Positions 12,362-22,554 of a DNA stretch of 64,000 bases are shown here, in pieces; the stretch's first letter is position 1, and the number at the start of each line of letters is the position of its first letter. Both the position numbers and the translations under genes were made by a program. The notes beneath the pieces are model-generated. The model did no database searches. It worked only from the letters and a program-made list of their open reading frames with translations, and had not been told where the DNA came from. This DNA is from Dryococelus australis. Taxonomy: Eukaryota > Arthropoda > Insecta > Phasmatodea > Phasmatidae. The stretch lies in assembly GCA_029891345.1 (NCBI GenBank), contig CM057005.1:69139760-69203759 (forward strand). The letters are read 5' to 3'.

Positions 12362-12496
12362 GAGCAAATTTCTCATGCCATCGCAGCCTCTCTGAAAGAT
12401 TTGGATAGCAACAACCCTTGGGTGAAGGATGCTCAAGGTTGTCATACAAATCTGAGTGCTCTGTACGATTGGCCAGACTTTGATTCAGACGAAGAG
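12362..12496 (+). CDS. ANKIB1: ANKIB1-like E3 ubiquitin ligase, internal exon (linker)
   Basis: A 135-base exon (45 codons, phase 0-0). The acceptor ends at AG 12360-12361 (cctgtgtgcag) and the donor is GTGAGT at 12497. It encodes EQISHAIAASLKDLDSNNPW, VKDAQGCHTNLSALYDWPDF and DSDEE. The segment AIAASLKDLDSNNPW is amphipathic and resembles a short UIM-like helix (A-x-x-x-S), though it lacks a clear upstream acidic patch. The end is acidic (DFDSDEE). Phase agreement with both neighbours and conservation-like composition support it as coding. Which known ANKIB1 segment it corresponds to is less certain than for the Ariadne exons. Confidence 0.8.
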
Positions 12497-14918
12497 GTGA
12501 GTACTTCTGCTATTCATATAAACCCACAGACTTTGTAATGTGTGTGTTAGTTCATCTTCATGTGTCTTATTTTTGGTGATGAATTCACCTTAAATGAGCC
12601 ACTTAAACCTTGATTGCACCCATATTTATCAAAGGTTATTCTTTTAGTAACATTTTTATGAAAAGGGGTAAATTAAATATCTTGATGTAAACTTGATACT
12701 GTCAATTTTCAGGCTGCTGTACGCAGTAATCAACTAATTTTTAACATAATTTTGTAATTTGTAACATAATTTTTTCTTTCTTTCTTTTTCTTCTCCACCT
12801 TTGCTTGAACTTTATAACACATTACTGCGGGCATTGAAGTTTGTTTTATATTGGGCAAAATAATCTAATGAAATTTTGTCCCTTTTTTGGAATGGTCAAC
12901 CAATCAAATATTGTAGAACCTTTCTAGAAATGACCCCTCACTGTTTCCAGAAATAAGGTTTATGTGGAAAGAAGGTTGTTATAAATATTTTGGAGAATTT
13001 TAGACCAATTTCGACTTGCCCCAACCCCTGTCATGAAAATTTAATTCAATAGGCAAACATTTTCTGGAAAATTTGATAACCCGAGAGCTGTGGTGTGAGT
13101 TTTTCCCAAGTATTGTAGGTCCATGTTTAATCATCTTAGGTATAAAATCAACATGATTTTTGCATGGAATATTAATTTATTTCAGTAGTCAGACATCTTC
13201 TTAGTAAAATGATACCTTAGGTATATGTACGTAACCTTCACCTGGAAACATATCACGCTGTGACCAATCACAGTCCATTTTAGTGACTTCTTGCAGGAAA
13301 ATGGGAGGATTCGTTGTTGAAATATTAATTAATTTCAATAGAAACACATCTTCTAAATATTTACACTCATATATGTCACCAAGAGAACACAACCTCAATT
13401 AAAGCAACACGTCTCTTAACCTGCTATCTGAAAGACACCACAACTCATACTGACAACTCTACAAGCGAGCATGTCTTTCTCAAAATGTCCCTTTGAAAGA
13501 AGATACTTTTGAGTGCATGGCACAGCGATACCTGGCCAATAACCAGTGAACTAGAAGTGGGATATAAATGAGAAACCCAGCATTTAAGGAAGCACCAAAT
13601 GCAACCTGTAAAGCAGACAGTTCCACTCACTGCCACCCTTATGCAGTTGGCCCATGCACACTATGTGCCACTATTGTATAGTGGGAGAGGAGGGCCAGCA
13701 GCCCTTGACATCAGATACCAAATATATAGGTCTGTGCACCAGGCATATCTAAACTGTGTTGTGGCATATCAGGCATAGTTTGTCTTGAGACCTGCTACCC
13801 TAACTGGCTCCATCGTGGACCACCACAGCTGAGATTGGAAGTATATATCTAGAACTGTGCTATTAGCTGCAAGCTTGCCTTCAAGTTCTGCTTAGACCAC
13901 CAATGTCTGCTATGACATCCTCAACACCAGACACCAGACCATGTCATCCAGTGCTCAGCCCTACTATCTACCAGAGTTGTTCAGTGCACATGCAGTGTGC
14001 ATTCCACATTCACCCCTACCCGAACCGCTCTCTCCAAGTTACATCAAAACTAAGTACTGTCGCGACACAATCTACATCAGCAGGCATATTGTGACCCATC
14101 GATGCTAATTTGCTTCCACAAGAAATTTTGCATTGTATCATGTTTTAGATTGAATTTTGCATTGTATCATGTTTTAGATTGCATTTTAGGTATTGTGACC
14201 ATTCTTCTTTGCAATGATCGTTATCTTTTTCTTCAATGTAAAAACTTTGCATCAACACACATTTTGCAATGGCAGTTGACAATTCAATGGTAAAATATAT
14301 CTCTTTTAAATAAAATTAAGGCAGATTTCTGTCGTGAAAGTTTTCCATAAAGTCATTTTTGACATCACCAAAATGAATACTACCACAATCACGACGAATA
14401 AAATAAGTATAAAAATACACACATTATTAACATCTAATAAAACTTTGAAATGTGGTCATCTACTACGAAGTTGTGCTGATATTTCATATTTTGCATATAT
14501 TCTTACATGCATTGTTCTTGTGTACTGATAATCATTGCTTATAAACACTAACATTCCTATGTGTACAGTGAGAAAAAATTGAAAAGAATTAGTTAGTTAA
14601 AACACTGAAAAATAACTGTTAAATAAACAACAGAAATAGATCCCAGCATAATCAAACTCATGAGTGTATTCTGTCTCTAGGTTACAAGCAATGAGGCTAA
14701 CCACTATGCTACAATACATATGGCATTCAGATGACTCGCTACAGTTTAAGTACAATATCAGACAACTGTTAACAGACATTGTGCTACATTTTGTATCATT
14801 TTTAAACATGCATGCATTTCTGATAGTTCCTAGGTTTGTGTTTTTTTTTGCGTGTGTTGTTTTACCCCAGTTAAATTAACTTTTACATGACTTTATTTTT
14901 TTCTATATTCTTTTTTAG
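12497..14918 (+). other. ANKIB1 intron
   Basis: About 2.4 kb of mostly AT-rich intron. It contains a 29-bp tandem duplication (14126-14183). A GC-richer part near 13440-14060 has no recognisable coding or repeat signature. The intron ends in the polypyrimidine tract and acceptor ttctttttttag-like sequence at 14905-14918. Confidence 0.5.
14126..14183. repeat. 29-bp tandem duplication
   Basis: Two adjacent copies of a 29-base unit beginning ttttgcattgtatcatgttt (14126-14154 and 14155-14183) differ at one position near the end. This is a recent local duplication within the intron. Confidence 0.9.
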
Positions 14919-14964
14919 AATAATATTCCTCCATTGGAGTGTAACAAATGCGTGCAGATACACA
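14919..14964 (+). CDS. ANKIB1: ANKIB1-like E3 ubiquitin ligase, 46-base exon (Cys-rich patch, first half)
   Basis: A very small exon, called from splice signals and phase. A pyrimidine tract and TTTTTTAG end at 14918 and GTGAGT starts at 14965. Reading on from the preceding phase-0 exon gives NNIPPLECNKCVQIH plus one base. That base joins GT at 16604 to make a Ser codon, so the junction is in frame. The pair Cys-x-x-Cys (ECNKC) precedes further Cys residues in the next exon, suggesting one small zinc-binding unit built across the junction. The exon is too short for ordinary ORF searches. Support is indirect (signals, phase, composition), so confidence is moderate. Confidence 0.62.
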
Positions 14965-16261
14965 GTGAGTTGAACATTTACTACGTACTTGTTTTGAGAA
15001 CAAATGTCAATTTTTTTCTATGACTTTAAACTAATGTGAAAGGCATAAATACTTTTTTTATGTACATAAGATACTGTTTCTAAGCTCTGTTATTTAATTA
15101 CAACAGTTTTAGTTCACGAGATTGTGGCAACTCATGAGAAAATTTCTGCCATTTTCTCTTGCTGCACGAGAGAGAAAATAATTTGCATGGTATCTGTCGC
15201 CTGCATTAAGTTTGCAACCATTTTTATTGTTAATGGTAACATTGCATTTGCAAACTGACAGTCATAATAAGAACTAATGCAAAGTGTGGCTTTGTATCAT
15301 ATACGGCGCAAAAATGCTTTGTGTCACAGTCATAATATGCCTGCAGGGTTTGATTATGTTTTTTTGTGTATATCCCAAAAATTCAACTCTTTATAATATC
15401 TTTTGTCAACTCCATTTTAGCAGTCACATTAGGCTCACAAGCCAACATTCATTAAGGTCATTAATTTCTTTATAATTGATTGTGTGTTGTCCAGTCTTTT
15501 ACCATTGTTTAGTTGGGACAATAACCCTAGTCCTAAATTAATTTCCAGTGTTATTATTTCTTGTTACTTAACTTCACTGCTGAATAAATAATACCCTTCA
15601 GATAGGGGGAATTCGTTTGGTACCGTCAGTACATCACGAACCATCGTGACCCTATTGGATGTAACCCAACCTGTTCTCCTGCTTGATATCCTTTTCAGTT
15701 CAGCCTTTTTCCTTAGGCTATATGCCTAACCTAACCTTTTCCTACTCCTCTCAACCTAACTGTCACTATTAATAAATAAATTTTATTTCTGTTTGAACCT
15801 TGGTATCCATGGACTTAGGACTTAGGTATCCATGAAGAAGTAGGAATGTTCTCTAAACATCAAGAGTTCATAGATAATTCTTTGTGCAGTTCCCAAAATA
15901 TGGTAGTCATCCCATACGTGAACCTCTCAAATTCAGATAGTTAGTTTATCATTATACACAAGTAGGAAAGGTTTTCTGTACACCTGCACTGCATTCGGGT
16001 CCATGTGCAGCAGCTGGTTACAACATTCTTCAATATTGCTGAACTGGGCTGCATCAGGTGCTGTGAGTTGTGTAGGATAAAGAAAATTAAATGGTATGAT
16101 TGCCATCTGATTACTTAATTTTCCCATAGAAGGAAATAAATTTTTTCCAGCCAGCTCCAGTCTAAGCCGAGGGGTTCTTGCCAACATGGCATCTGAAACT
16201 TGTTCTCTAGTACTTTGTTGTTCTGTTACATCCTCTGTATTCAATTACTGAGGCCTCTGTA
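14965..16261 (+). other. ANKIB1 intron, no feature recognised
   Basis: AT-rich intron. The - strand frame at 15933-16244 has no recognisable domain. A small GC-richer patch at 15600-15740 (with 'cctaacctaacc') was noted but not assigned. Confidence 0.4.
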
Positions 16262-16450
16262 ACTAAGCAGGTTAGTTCATTTACATCCTGCCATAGCAAT
16301 CTGGATTTGACTTCATGCGAGGTTACTCCAGGTTTTCAAATGCAAGATAATTGCCAATGGGCAACTAGTTTTTGTGGGGGCTCCTGTTTATCCCACACCT
16401 TCATTTCGACAATACTCCACCCCAGGGTCTCCCTTCATTTGAAACTTCAG
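16262..16450 (+). mobile_element. tRNA-derived SINE, degraded copy
   Basis: The sequence aligns by eye with the better SINE at 52866-53245. It has a box A-like AAGCAGGTTAGTTCA near 16264, a box B-like GGATTTGACTTC near 16313, and then the shared body ('gttttTgtgggGgCTCCtgtTT', 'TTCATTtCgacAaTaCTCCAC'). Both copies are in the + orientation. The 3' end is not sharply defined. It lies about 150 bases upstream of an ANKIB1 exon. Confidence 0.5.
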
Positions 16451-16603
16451 AGATGACAGGATACATATATAGGCTTCACTTTGTAAGTTGGTAGCCCAGT
16501 AACTATTACTACTACCCAACAAGAGCTACCCTCACATGATATCTATTATTTTAGGGTTTCCTTAAATGCCACTGTATGCATCTAAATATATGTTTTGTGA
16601 TAG

Positions 16604-16795
16604 GTACATTCCCAAGAAATATACCTTGTTGGCAGGAATCTGAGGTGAATCGTGCCTTGGCAGTGAGTCTTCTCGGAGAGTGTAGCCGTGCAGGGTGCAC
16701 ACGACCTCGAGCCCGTAACCCACGCACCTCTGCCATCCACGACTACTGCAGCCTGAGGTGTAGCCGCTCGGTCCGTGTTGGTGCAAATGATGATG
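16604..16795 (+). CDS. ANKIB1: ANKIB1-like E3 ubiquitin ligase, internal exon (Cys-rich patch, second half)
   Basis: A 192-base exon entering in phase 1 and leaving in phase 1. The acceptor is tgttttgtgatag (AG 16602-16603) and the donor GTAAG at 16796. It encodes TFPRNIPCWQESEVNRALAV, SLLGECSRAGCTRPRARNPR, TSAIHDYCSLRCSRSV and RVGANDD. The spacing C-S-R-A-G-C...D-Y-C-S-L-R-C resembles small zinc-finger or zinc-knuckle modules of the type CxxxxC-x(n)-YCSxxC/H. A second possible acceptor (ttggcag, ending 16635) would start at the Glu-Ser-Glu codons, but its phase 0 does not fit the preceding exon. I therefore chose the upstream one. Zinc binding is inference. Confidence 0.78.
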
Positions 16796-17822
16796 GTAAG
16801 ACTATTGAAGAGGCATCAAAGTGACATGTGGTTCACATTATTTCATGTAATACACACACACGCTGTACATGCAAGTATGCAAGAATTTACTTGCTTCTTG
16901 TATGTACAAAATTCAGATGTAAAATTTTTAGTTCACATCATTCTCTCTTGTGTTTTGTTCTGTTTCTCTTTTAATGCTTATACTGCATTTTTCCTCCTAT
17001 AACATTTAAAAAATGTATGCACTATCTAGAGAAATGTAAAATATTTTAGTGGTTTGCACTTTTGGAGGCTTCTTATGTTAAGGGTTCCAAGACTTTGATT
17101 AATATTATGGTTAATAAAGCTGACAATACTATCCAAAATTATTCTGTTGCCTTGAGTCATTGGAGTTTGATATTCATGGGTTTTACAGGCTGGATTTGAT
17201 TTGAAGATCAAACGTTTGTCTATGGTTGTACCATTTTGTTGTAACTTTATTATTTGAGCATGTATTATTCACTAAACATAAATATTTGTGTAGCCATAAC
17301 ATCAGTAACTGAATGTGGCACCTTTATATTGGTGGTGAATATCACTAAGAATATTCCATTAGAGTTTTATGTCCCTGTGACTATTAACCCTTTGGTGAAC
17401 ATACTCTTATATTTGCAAGCGGAAAATGAAATGGCGCATAGATCATTCTTGTATATTTACATTTTTATCTTTATCCTGAAGAGCAAGCCCATTTATTTAC
17501 ATTAATGTGGGCATTTCAATTTTTTATATCTGCTGCCACCTTTCGACAAAAAGAAATCACTATTCAATGTTCTATATCACTAGTTTTATGTATTTTTATG
17601 CCACAGTCTCTCATGGTGCGCCACTTGTACAAAAACGAAATGTGCAGTTCGTGCTTAATGCTTCCATATCTCCCTCAAACAAGGGAACTGCTGAGAGTCG
17701 ATCATAAGTAATATTTATTTTCAAACACACACTAGATTACAGCTCAAGTACCACTCTAGAAAGCCACATACTTCACTACTATGCAATAACGAAAATATAA
17801 AACTGACTGTGTATTTTCTGTA
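16796..17822 (+). other. ANKIB1 intron start, no feature recognised
   Basis: AT-rich sequence. The short frames at 17254 and 17505 show no family resemblance. Confidence 0.5.
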
Positions 17823-18020
17823 TTGATTCTGCAGTGTGCTGATATAACATCTGGCTTTACTGACAAAATTAATTTACCAGAAAATCCGAGCGAATTGGAG
17901 GTGTCCAAGCAAATGTTTGATTCTTATTCGGTTGAACATATTGTCTGTGAGATGGATGAATATTTTATCTTTGTGACAAATAACTGTGATATGAAGCAAC
18001 ATTCCAAACTAAAACAGGCA
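17823..18020 (+). pseudogene. piggyBac-like transposase fragment
   Basis: An open + strand frame encodes SGFTDKINLPENPSELEVSK followed by QMFDSYSVEHIVCEMDEYFI and FVTNN. The order 'Leu-Pro-Glu-Asn ... Phe ... (V/I)-E-x-I-V-x-E-x-(T/D)-x-Y' is that of the N-terminal part of piggyBac/PGBD-type transposases (DDE_Tnp_1_7), where the usual text is a lppn..ff...i...iv.eTN.Ya block. The catalytic region is missing and the frame runs into the TIR element at 18040. I considered it as an ANKIB1 exon and rejected that, because the phase-1 reading hits a stop at once. The family assignment is by eye. Confidence 0.45.
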
Positions 18021-18039
18021 ACACATTTTTTTTTAGAGA

Positions 18040-18435
18040 AGGGTAGTATCCCACATTCCACCACAGCAAAAAAAATGGCCAGCACTGCAAAAAAAAGACT
18101 GAGGCATGCCACTGCATAAAAGAAGCAAAAAACAGGGGGAAAGGAAGCCAGCCCCCCCACCTCAGTTGTTGACATTCTCCTTTTAACGACCATAAGGTTA
18201 CCGACCTTACAGAATGCCACAATGTTTTGGCTTTTAGCCCCATGAGTTTTTTTAGTTAAAATATTTTTCAAATATATCCCAATCGCCACAAATTAATTTT
18301 AAATAAAAGAATAATTTGTTACATATTTACTAACAAGGCCCCACAAATTGTTGGTGCAATTATTGTAAAAAAAAAATATGTTTGCCGGAACTTGTTGCGA
18401 AAATCATGGTGTGCACTATACACAAGTAAATACGG
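18040..18435 (-). mobile_element. TA-flanked TIR element, CCGTATTTAC family, inverted relative to the window-start copy
   Basis: The right end ...GTGCACTATACACAAGTAAATACGG is followed by TA (18436-18437). Reverse complemented it starts CCGTATTTACTTGTGTATAG, matching the terminus at 717. Internal similarity to 1-300 in opposite orientation extends to about 18040, where the piggyBac-like fragment begins. The other terminus is missing. There is no coding capacity. Confidence 0.6.
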
Positions 18436-18984
18436 TACTTCACTTCAAAGAAGTTGAAAAATAACAATGCAACACAACAAAAATTACCGAACAAGTCATA
18501 CTTGATTTTCATTTTTGTAGCAGTGATGACATCATTATATCATAAACTCTATAGTGTGTAAAACCAGGTGATTGTATACACAATAAGCGATTTGCTTGGG
18601 TTTTTGAAAAATGACATTTTCAATCAACATTTTTTTTTGTGTTGCTAATTTGTGGTTTTCACATACCACATGAAAAACAACCAGAAAGATACATTTCTCA
18701 GTGTTATGATAAATTACCATATCAATCAAATCTATAAAAATCAAAAGTTAATATTATGTTAATTTTGTACAGTTTTTCCACTTTATAAAAAATTTGGCTA
18801 TTACATTTTGGAACTATTAGTGGTGAAACTGTGCAGGGTTTTTTGTGTGGGTGTGGGGTGGTATGTGTGTGTGCACGCGTACGCACTTAGACATGAAATT
18901 GTGAATGTGGTTGTACTAATTGGTTTGTTTTTTATACTTGAACAAATAGGGGCTGAACTATGAGGGTTGTATGTATATATGTTG
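18436..18984 (+). other. ANKIB1 intron, no feature recognised
   Basis: AT-rich sequence with a short GT-rich run near 18840-18880. No repeat or ORF could be assigned. Confidence 0.4.
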
Positions 18985-20260
18985 TTTTCACTTTGCACCT
19001 CGTAGCCAAGTCCAGAGGTCCATTAACAAAGCTTCACCGCGAACGTATGTGTAAGGGGAGCTAGGCGGGGTCCTTAAGACTCCCATTCTACCCGGCTTTG
19101 GTAGAGGGTTGGACGGGTTAGCAATTGTGAAGGCACAAAGTTGGGGGTGATGGCAGGCGTATGTTGACAATCTTCCCCGCCACCTTGCGCATTCCGTATG
19201 CCTGGTGGCGACGCCGTGGCTGTTTGAGCAGAGCGGGGAGGTACAGGCTTTACTTCCATGGATACACTAGGGATGGGAGTTTCTGGAATCTCAAGGTTAT
19301 GTCACAGCCAGTCTAATGCTAACAAGATATCCCCTCCTAGGCGTATTGCTTCTGCTAATGGGGGTTCAGCAGGTGCTACTCTTATGTGAGGTCTAAATAG
19401 AGGAACTGGTTCAGAATCAGCCAACTGAGTGTCACTAGTGGAGGCAGTATTTTCAACTGTTTGTAAAACTAATAATTTTCTAGTTTCTGCCCGTAGGGCT
19501 TTCCTCCCTTGATTGCTTGGCCTGCCTTTCATAGCGTAAGGCATTTAGCACACAGCTGAAGGCCGTTAAGTGAATTATAGTACTGTTGTCATGGAAGGAC
19601 TTCCCCTAGTCCCTTAGTCCATTTTTTGCAAGCTGGGACTTAGGACAATATTTGGAAGTCTGTTGTCCTGGGAACGAAGCCCGTCAATGGTTGAACAATC
19701 TGGAATCCCCAAATTCTACTCCGGCTTTTTAAAGTTGGAAGTAGGTTTGAACACCTGACCTGATTGTACCTCATAACAGGTTCGGATAGAAAAACTGGTA
19801 TTTGAAGTGTGGTCCTACCCAGTATACTTCCAGAGCTCGGTGCATCACTCTCTGTGATGAGCTGCTTTGAGCGCAGCTGAAGATATACCTGTTGGCAGTA
19901 TCTCGGTTTGCTTCTTACTCTATGGGTTTTCTGCCGTAAGGGCTTGGTTCGCATATACCAGGTTTACCTTTGCGGCAATTGAAAGTTAAATTAGAATTCC
20001 ACACAATACTAATAAAATATAAAAAGGGGTATGCAAATAAGTTGCACACGTTAATTAAATGACACTCTCCAATTCTAAGTAAAATATGTATTTATTATTA
20101 CGTATTGGAAAACAAAGTGATGCGTAGCTACCTCTTACTTTAATAAATGGAAGCTAGTAATTAAGCAGGTGAAAGTGTCCTGCATAAGAGCTAAGTGAGT
20201 TTTGATCATTTAAATAATATATATCAACATCACAATTAAGAAATTGTTAGCCTTGACACG
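18985..20260 (-). mobile_element. Protease-bearing retroelement relic, copy A
   Basis: GC-richer block with - strand coding remnants (19302-19544 and peptides near 19074-19259, 19640-19954). Shared with the relics at 21000 and 43000: a (L)LLxLDW motif, a downstream C-terminal peptide NFVPSxxxTRP, and beyond it a hairpin of the form GCAGG...CCTGC (20166-20184). No reverse transcriptase was found. The boundaries are approximate. Confidence 0.5.
19302..19544 (-). pseudogene. Retropepsin-like C-terminal fragment
   Basis: The - strand frame ends IRLGGDILLALDWL before a stop. The G-D-I-L-L-x-L-D-W-L pattern is the conserved C-terminal strand and helix of retroviral-type aspartic proteases (usual form D-(I/V)-(I/L)-L-G-x-(D/P)-W-L). 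The catalytic DTG/DSG part is not identifiable. After a frame change the tail peptide TPNFVPSQLLTRPTLYQ (19140-19110 region) continues the relic. Broken by stops and frameshifts. Confidence 0.5.
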
Positions 20261-20605
20261 ACACATTTTCATCAATGGTAATTAGACGACTTCAGCTCAT
20301 CAGAATAGCATGCAGCGCATCTGATTTCTACGGAGTTTGCATTATCGTTGGCCACAAGTCGTCAGAAGATTGTACTGTCTACCCAGCAAGAATGGATGTT
20401 CTAGCCAGCGGAGATTGTATTATTCACTGGCCCACGAAGCTATGTATCTCAAGGCAACAAGTACTACTAACCACTGATAGGTGGCACCACTAGTATGTTT
20501 CGTCGTTGTCTTCCAGTCTCCCAGCCGGCCAATGACATCAAGCTAGAGAACTATGCTTTTTGTCACCTCCCGCTCAGCGACCACCCCTCTCCCTCAAGAT
20601 GCCAG
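20261..20605 (+). other. ANKIB1 intron, no feature recognised
   Basis: Mixed-composition stretch between two retroelement-like blocks. The short frame at 20275-20493 has no recognised motif. Confidence 0.4.
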
Positions 20606-20667
20606 CCAATGAGCGCCAAGGCAGTCGCCCGGGAGAGTATAAATATGGAGTCAAAATTCGACTCAGG
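20606..20667 (+). promoter_or_regulatory. TATA/CCAAT core-promoter-like sequence inside a repeat
   Basis: CCAAT at 20606-20610 (context CCAGCCAATGAGCG), TATAAATA at 20638-20645, and an initiator-like ACTCAGG whose TCA adenine is at 20665, 27 bases after the start of the TATA box. These spacings are those of an RNA polymerase II core promoter, and TCAG-type initiators are typical in arthropods. The downstream 'cacctttgtgccag' recurs at 23540, so the promoter probably belongs to an LTR-like repeat, not to a host gene. Confidence 0.45.
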
Positions 20668-20999
20668 AGCAGTCTTCAGTCTTTCACCACACTCGCTGCT
20701 GGAACTGACCAGCCTGACAGTCTTCACCGCATTAGCCGCCAAAGATCTTGCCAGCTTTATTCCTTGCTATACCTTCCTTCCTTCACCGCACCTTTGTGCC
20801 AGAAGGAAAACCTTCCTTAAGCTCCATTGTTCTAACTCATTCTGTCATGTGCTGCTTAGTAATCCAAGCATCATGTCAACCAGTCAAACACCACGTCGTC
20901 TACCCACACAAGACACTGCAGCCCCTTCTGGGCAACAATGCGATAGAGAGTCAGTTATAGTTGACGTGTATGCTACTGGGTGTGACTACCTTAGATGAT
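20668..20999 (+). repeat. Repeat-derived segment downstream of the promoter-like sequence
   Basis: CT-rich sequence containing 'accgcacctttgtgccagaagg', which recurs as 'accacacctttgtgccagagg' near 23537. The overlapping frames (20495-20998, 20560-20820, 20748-20960) encode no known domain. I read it as transcribed or LTR-like repeat sequence. Confidence 0.3.
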
Positions 21000-21267
21000 A
21001 GTATGGTGACGTTGACTACCCTTTCCAAGCTTAGCTTGGCCTACGATGGCGAATAATGCCTGTTTTATTGAGTCGGTGAGGCATAAGAGGACTAGGTACA
21101 GGATCAGGCCACTTGGGGGCAGGTTTGCTATGGGCTGGAGGGGAGTCAAACCCCATAGTGAGGTGGATGGACGTGGCTGCTCGTCCAGGGAGCTTGACCC
21201 TCCTCACTATCAGGGTCGCCAATATACGGGATGCCAGTGATCCCAAATCGGTGGAATGAAGTGGTGA

Positions 21268-21711
21268 TTAGTTTAACATTGAGGGGGTAGTGCGTGGTCT
21301 GGCAGAAGAGATTTTAGTGTGACGAGTAGGCTGGTGTGATGGGACGAAGTCTGAAGAAGGGAGTGTTGCACGGGTTCGGTTGTCTGGCTGGGCCGAGAGT
21401 CGAACCCGAACAACTTTTCCCAATGCGAGTTTGATAGAACAAAACTTTGGGAATACTGTCCCCTCTGGGTGTGATACCCTGATTAATCTGCCACACTGCA
21501 ACTTGACGTTACTAGTAGTTTTTGGCCGTTGCCTAGCTGGGGTGTCATAAGGGATAGTCTCGTTCTCCGGGGCGAGCAATTTAACCTGTTCCTCATATTC
21601 TGTTGTCGGATATCCTGGCCACTGGGCACTGAGCAAGTGACCTAGGGAAGTGGTAATTTCAAGGGGACACACTAGTTGGGGTTCCTCCTCGGACGTGAAA
21701 CTTACTGCCAT
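21268..21711 (-). pseudogene. Degenerate protease/tail ORF of the retroelement family
   Basis: A 147-codon - strand frame. SLGHLLSAQWPGYP occupies the place of the GDxLLGLDW protease motif in the other copies. It is followed by a spacer, then LGKVVRVRLSAQPDNRTRAT and SDFVPSHQPTRHTK. The copy at 42995-43654 has AGKIINICLPP and PNFVPTRKPTRPQQY at the same relative positions. The catalytic Asp region is absent and the motif Asp is changed to Gln, so any enzyme is inactive. Confidence 0.45.
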
Positions 21712-22290
21712 TCGTGCTAAGGTGCAGCGTTCTCTACGTCATCGGCTTTTTGCACCTTCTTTTCTAATGTACATATGTTCACTGGATTTACGCAAGTTTG
21801 TAAAATACGAAATTAGAGGAAAAAGGGAATCATTACTAAAAATAATGGGACACAAGTAATTAAGTTTGACGTGATGTTTATTGATGGGAATTTCCCTAGA
21901 GAGAACTGGCTATTCCAGAAAAGATATACAAATACAAAATATTTAGTTGCCCTGGCTAAACACTAGGGAGTATAGAAAAATTACATTTTTAATATGGATT
22001 GGTTGAATCAGGTGAAGGCAAGCCTGGGGATAAAATAAGTAAGTTATAGCATGCAACTTTACAGTGGCTAGTGAGATGCAATATAGCAATGCAACTTTGA
22101 TAGCGGCTAAAATGAAATGGGGAGCTAATCAGGTATGCAATCTAGATTGCGCCGGCTTGTTACTGTGGAGTCCAAGGAAGTTGACTGGGGTAAGGAGATA
22201 CAGTACTGGGGTTAAGGTGGGGTATACCTGAAGCAAGAGCAGTCGTCTCGTGCAGGTCTTCTGTGACGTGCAGGTCTTGGAGAGAAAGAG

Positions 22291-22554
22291 AGTTCTTCAC
22301 AGACTGATGAAGGCCTTAAGGTGGGGAGTCTTTGGGTAGACTCAGGTAGAATGGAATGGATTGAGGTAGGAAATAGAGAGCCCTTGGTCGGACTGGATAG
22401 GAAAGCCCTTTGCAGACTGAGAGTCTTCGGCAGACTAAGGTGGTGAGTAGAGGAGTCTTTGCCGACTCAAGGAAGTGGTAAGTCTTCGGCAGACTGGGGA
22501 AGGTGAGAAGAGTTTTTCACAGACTCAAGGTAGACCTAGAGTCTTAGCAGACTC
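22291..22554. repeat. Array of seven small stem-loops (AGTCT-loop-AGACT)
   Basis: Seven or so imperfect copies of a short inverted repeat spaced irregularly by 20-75 bases. Examples are GAGTCTTTGGGTAGACTC at 22326-22343, AGTCTTCGGCAGACT at 22422-22436 and 22481-22495, GAGTCTTTGCCGACTC at 22453-22468, and the perfect GAGTCTTAGCAGACTC at 22539-22554 (6-bp stem, 4-base loop). Loops vary while stems are kept. Related stem-loops are at 43572-43592, 44245-44262 and 44360-44374. Confidence 0.85.

Noticed and set aside
17823..18119. Possible extra ANKIB1 exon after ttctgcag
   Set aside because: Entering in the required phase 1 gives a stop within two codons. The peptide in the open frame looks like a piggyBac transposase instead.
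22291..22554. CRISPR-like array
   Set aside because: Repeats are short inverted repeats with irregular spacing and variable sequence, in eukaryotic DNA. There are no uniform spacers or cas genes.
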